A DNA stretch of 64,000 nt from Natronococcus sp. A-GB7 (GTDB taxonomy: Archaea; Halobacteriota; Halobacteria; Halobacteriales; Natrialbaceae). Shown here one piece after another: positions 61,338-64,000 of this stretch (the first letter of the stretch is position 1; each line of letters begins with the position of its first letter). Below the pieces are notes generated by a model. That model did no database searches, was not told the origin of the DNA, and saw only the letters and a list, made by a program, of their open reading frames with translations. The stretch covers positions 1 to 64,000 of the forward strand of contig NZ_JARUKV010000017.1 in the NCBI RefSeq assembly GCF_029688865.1, read 5' to 3'. Both the position numbers and the translations under genes were made by a program.

Positions 61338-61826
61338 CCGCGCCTCGAGCACACACACTCGACGCCCGACGACCACGCTTGAGCGAGCACGCACACGCTC
61401 AGGACATCACACTCCCACACCGAACGCCGTTCGTACGACGGGACGAGTAGCCGAGGGACCGTCCTCGATCGGTCGTCGTCGGTCCACACTCGAGACGTTC
61501 CCCACACGGTCGTCCGAGGACACCAGCTGTCACCGGACGAGCTCCCCCACACGCGTTGCAGTCGACTCGCGGCTCCGCGTGCGGCTCAACTCGAGGCGCC
61601 GTTCCGGGCTAACTCATGATGTCGGCGTCCAGTCTTGGCGACCCGTCTCGAGACACCCGACCGTCGTCCGAGAACGTCGGCCCGGTCATCGATCTGTGAT
61701 CGAGGTGCCACGTTCCGGGGCCGGGACGACCAGCCGCGAGCATGGCGATTCCGCACTCGCACGTAGGAACGGAACCGACGCTCCCGGCGCCGATCGCGTT
61801 CGCTACGCGAAACGAGAGTGAGCGGT
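61338..61826. other. Interval after the coiled-coil gene, with a faint ligase relic
   Basis: The first 100 bases are homologous to those after the truncated copy (63260-63340; shared GAGCACGC and AGCACGCACACGCTCA). Near 61670-61725, GTCGGCCCGGTCATCGATC resembles the ligase end GPVTDLRS. Otherwise nothing. Confidence 0.35.
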
Positions 61827-62138
61827 TCAGGACCGGAGATACACGACGAGTGAGTCGACTGACCTGGTGACGAGAGAGCGTTCGAGTCGTCCTTGCCAGT
61901 GACTGACGTCCTCGCTGCTCAGCGACTGCACTCCCCAGGGAATGATGTGACTGTCCTCGGGCGTCCCGCCACGAATCCAGTCGTCTTGTTCAATGTCGAG
62001 AAGACCATCCATCCACGTTCGAGTCGTCAGTGAGAGTGCAATATACTGGTCACCGTGGAACGGACGGCCGTCGTGGTTCGAGATGATGAGCCACGGACGC
62101 GCTGTGTCATCGCTTTTGTACGGATCGACGCCGTACAC
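61827..62138 (-). CDS. MazF/PemK-like toxin, start codon probably altered
   Basis: At least 103 residues. SDDTARPWLIISNHDGRPFH then QYIALSLTTRTW is the MazF/PemK beta barrel. The usual PGDVV opening (YVPGDVVYGVDPYK) lies upstream of the first legal start here (GTG 62138). The codon where translation would naturally begin, overlapping the antitoxin stop, is GTA instead of GTG (GTGA changed to GTAA). The toxin may therefore be silenced or start internally. Paired with the MarR-like gene upstream. Confidence 0.65.
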   Translation of the reverse strand: MYGVDPYKSDDTARPWLIISNHDGRPFHGDQYIALSLTTRTWMDGLLDIEQDDWIRGGTPEDSHIIPWGVQSLSSEDVSHWQGRLERSLVTRSVDSLVVYLRS

Positions 62139-62176
62139 GACGTCGCCCGGGACGTAAATCGGGGTCTCCTGCTCGG

Positions 62177-62551
62177 TTACGTCTCATCATCCGTGAGACT
62201 CGGATGTGGCTCGTCGGGTGCATGCTCCCGCCACGCCTCGCGGTTCTCCTCGCCGAACTGCTCGTTGAACAGCGCTGTCGCGCGAGCGTATCCGTCGTGA
62301 TCCGCGAGTCGCTGCTCGTCGGTCGTAATCGCCCAGTACTGTCCCTTGTGCTCGACGAGATTACGACGCTTCAGACGGGAGAGGGCAGTGCTCACGACAC
62401 CGTCGTCCAGTTCGGTTCGGCGCGCGATTTCGGACGCCTTGAACGCCCGCTCATCGTTCGCGGCGAGAAAGCCGAGGACGTGGTCGGTGCTCGAGAGTTC
62501 CTGGAGTTCGTCCTCGCTCGATCGCTCGAACGTCTCCCTATCGATCGACAT
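62177..62551 (-). CDS. MarR-like winged-helix putative antitoxin
   Basis: 124 residues from ATG 62551. VLGFLAANDERAFKASEIAR, DGVVSTALSRLKRRNLVEHK and YWAITTDEQRLADHD give a winged helix followed by a toxin-binding tail (FNEQFGEENREAWREHAP). Such MarR-plus-MazF pairs are common in haloarchaea. The stop is TAA at 62177, part of the altered overlap with the toxin start. Confidence 0.75.
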   Translation of the reverse strand: MSIDRETFERSSEDELQELSSTDHVLGFLAANDERAFKASEIARRTELDDGVVSTALSRLKRRNLVEHKGQYWAITTDEQRLADHDGYARATALFNEQFGEENREAWREHAPDEPHPSLTDDET

Positions 62552-62654
62552 ACCTGCAGATAGTGTACGAGCCGTTATACATGTTACTGCTGAAAGTACT
62601 GTTACTGCGGAACGGAGCAGGTAATCGCCGACACGAGTTTCGTTCTCGACGGCA

Positions 62655-63259
62655 GCAACGTCTCCCGCGAACTCGAGAAGGGTGCCCACTGCCGCGAGGC
62701 CAACGTCGACGAACACGAACTCGACGCCGACTACCTCGAGCGCCTCACCAAATCCGGCGGCCACACCTACTACCGACTTCCGGATGCGGACGATCCACTC
62801 GACCGCACCAATACAAAACTCGCGCATGGCGACTTGCTCCCGATCCAGCAACTCGCTCGCCTCGGCGAGGACATGCGTCGCTCAACCACGAACGCCCTTC
62901 CCACGCGACTCGCCGCGAAGCTCTGGAAGGCCCACACCGACTCGACGGTCGGCGACAATCCCCGGGAGCCGGGCTGTAAGAACGTCCGCGAGTACGTTAC
63001 CGCCGGCGACCTGAAACACTGGACCCGTCGCCAGGAAGACGGCATCAGCGACGCCTATGCGAAAAAGCTCGTCTCGCGGACGATCGACGCCCTCCTCGAG
63101 CTCTCGAAGAACCGCCTGGCGGTCCACCGGAAGATCCAGCGCAAGAACGGCCTCTCCTATATGGAACGACGAGTCGTCCCGGCCGACGCCGACATCCCGG
63201 GTGAAAGCGCGACGAACAACAGCACACCGGAGACAGCCGACGTCCACGGCGAGCACTAG
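62655..63259 (+). pseudogene. Truncated copy of the coiled-coil gene
   Basis: Starts inside the gene (RELEKGAHCREANVDEHELD) and runs open to the stop at 63257. It is about 85 percent identical to residues 150-324 of the protein at 60363, but lacks the start and the whole coiled coil. The break lies about 100 bases from the start of the MarR-like antitoxin gene, so this TA pair probably inserted into or replaced the 5' half. Confidence 0.75.
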
Positions 63260-63369
63260 TCCCCTCTCCGACGAGCACGCTCGAGCAAGCACGCACACGC
63301 TCAACGCCCACCCTACACCCACCGAACCCAGCGAGCACGCACGGATGAGTAGCACTCGAGATCCAGATC

Positions 63370-63465
63370 ACGAAACTCCCGCCGGACGACCACGACCGGG
63401 GTGAGGACTGGGCAACGCGTGTCACATGCGAGGCCTGTGAGGAGTACGTCGAGTGGTTCGGTTGA
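63370..63465 (+). pseudogene. Zinc-ribbon gene relic (3' half)
   Basis: PPDDHDRGEDWATRVTCEAC then EEYVEWFG and a stop match residues 22-51 of the gene at 54459 and share the VEWF end with the relic at 37225. The first CxxC is lost. Confidence 0.65.
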
Positions 63466-63865
63466 GACACAGTCGCTGCTGTCGACTCACTGAACGGCTA
63501 TACACAGACCGAGGCGTTCGATGCCCCAATGCCCGTTTGAGGCGGAACTCGGCAGTCCACCCGCGCAGACGGTGTGCGCTCGATCCGACCGTCCAAACGG
63601 CAATTGTCCTCGAGACACACGTCACCGATGCGGTCTCTGTTCGCCCGAGTAGCGCTGGAGACGCGAACCGTGCAGACAGCGACGTCGAACGTATCGAAAC
63701 CAAGGGCGCCAACCAGAGAGCGACCGCGATCGGTTCGGGTTCACGGTCGCCAAGGGGTAACCAATGATCGGCCGGCTTGACACCCGTCGTTGGGTAAGGG
63801 CACGAGCACCGATCAGACTCTGCTGTCCGGGTCAGTCTCGAACCTGCAGCGAATACCAGCCGGAC

Positions 63866-63990
63866 CGAAAATACACGTTTATATAATACGGTTCGTCTTC
63901 TCAGAACGTCGGAAGGAGCAGGACGGAGTACCAGAGTCTTCCGTGACACACCACTCCGGTCTATCGATCTGTCGGCCCTTCTCCTTCTGA
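63866..63990 (+). ncRNA. Candidate small RNA with promoter, copy 2
   Basis: Second copy of the element at 40256-40400. CCGAAAATACACGTTTATAT places the TATA box at 63878-63886 and a predicted start near 63905-63908; from there GTCGG, GAGCAGGACGGAG, CCAGAGTCTTCCGTGACACA and TATCGATC match copy 1. The ACGGA/TCCGT hairpin is kept. Ends in a pyrimidine-rich CCCTTCTCCTTC stretch near the window edge. Confidence 0.45.
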
Positions 63991-64000
63991 CAATTTCTAG

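Noticed and set aside
1-64000. CRISPR arrays
   Set aside because: Scanning for regularly spaced identical repeats of 25-40 bases found none; all repeats here are dispersed gene relics.
1-64000. tRNA or rRNA genes as island insertion sites
   Set aside because: No cloverleaf or conserved rRNA segment was recognised by eye; a tRNAscan run would settle this.

Overview
The window reads as haloarchaeal DNA. It is GC-rich with acidic proteins, genes often sit a few bases from TATA boxes, secretion runs through twin-arginine lipoproteins, and HTH_10 (bacterio-opsin activator type) and PhiH1-like winged-helix regulators recur. It looks chromosomal or megaplasmid-borne from a Natrialbales-like organism. 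The genus is my inference.

Layout. 1-5.2 kb: end of a surface-polysaccharide locus (sugar-transfer ATP-grasp protein, membrane protein, HTTM-DCC protein, UDP-glucose dehydrogenase), much of it AT-rich, preceded by an ISH3-like transposase relic. 5.2-10.3 kb: a lone TnpB element, then two diverged copies of a cassette (winged-helix gene, divergent operator/promoter, structured 5' leader, 47-49 aa zinc protein, 130-134 aa zinc protein) separated by two HNH nuclease genes. 10.3-23.7 kb: relics and paired copies of a unit with Orc1/Cdc6, a two-gene operon of unknown function and a terminase-like tail, interrupted by a secreted M14 peptidase, an O-antigen-ligase-like membrane protein, a TumE/HTH toxin-antitoxin pair and a Tat-exported amidase. 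23.7-35.4 kb: a catabolic island with isochorismatase-fold amidohydrolase, NitT/TauT-type ABC importer with two binding proteins, HTH_10 regulator, LeuC/LeuD-like hydratase, LeuA-like Claisen enzyme, class III CoA-transferase and methyltransferase. 35.5-40.9 kb: second full ligase-like gene, zinc-ribbon relic, methyltransferase, two regulators and a candidate small RNA. 40.9-51.4 kb: amide/peptide island with two MBL-fold hydrolases, M20 peptidase, creatininase-family enzyme, complete Dpp-type importer and divergent Lrp regulator. 51.6-64 kb: second relic field with ligase and orc fragments, PRC-barrel protein, zinc ribbon, RHH/PIN and MarR/MazF toxin-antitoxin pairs, one intact orc, a coiled-coil gene with a truncated copy, and a second copy of the candidate small RNA.

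Two patterns stand out. First, both zinc-protein cassettes have the same leader: a three-way junction whose closing helix begins at the predicted transcript start and competes with a hairpin that displays the Shine-Dalgarno in its loop next to the start codon. The base pairs differ between copies but the pairing is kept. This is the best candidate for an undescribed regulated system. Second, every ligase-like copy or fragment (about nine) is on the + strand and every orc1/cdc6 copy or fragment (about eight) on the - strand. This points to repeated same-orientation acquisition or segmental duplication of one element, with decay, and no integrase is visible in the window.
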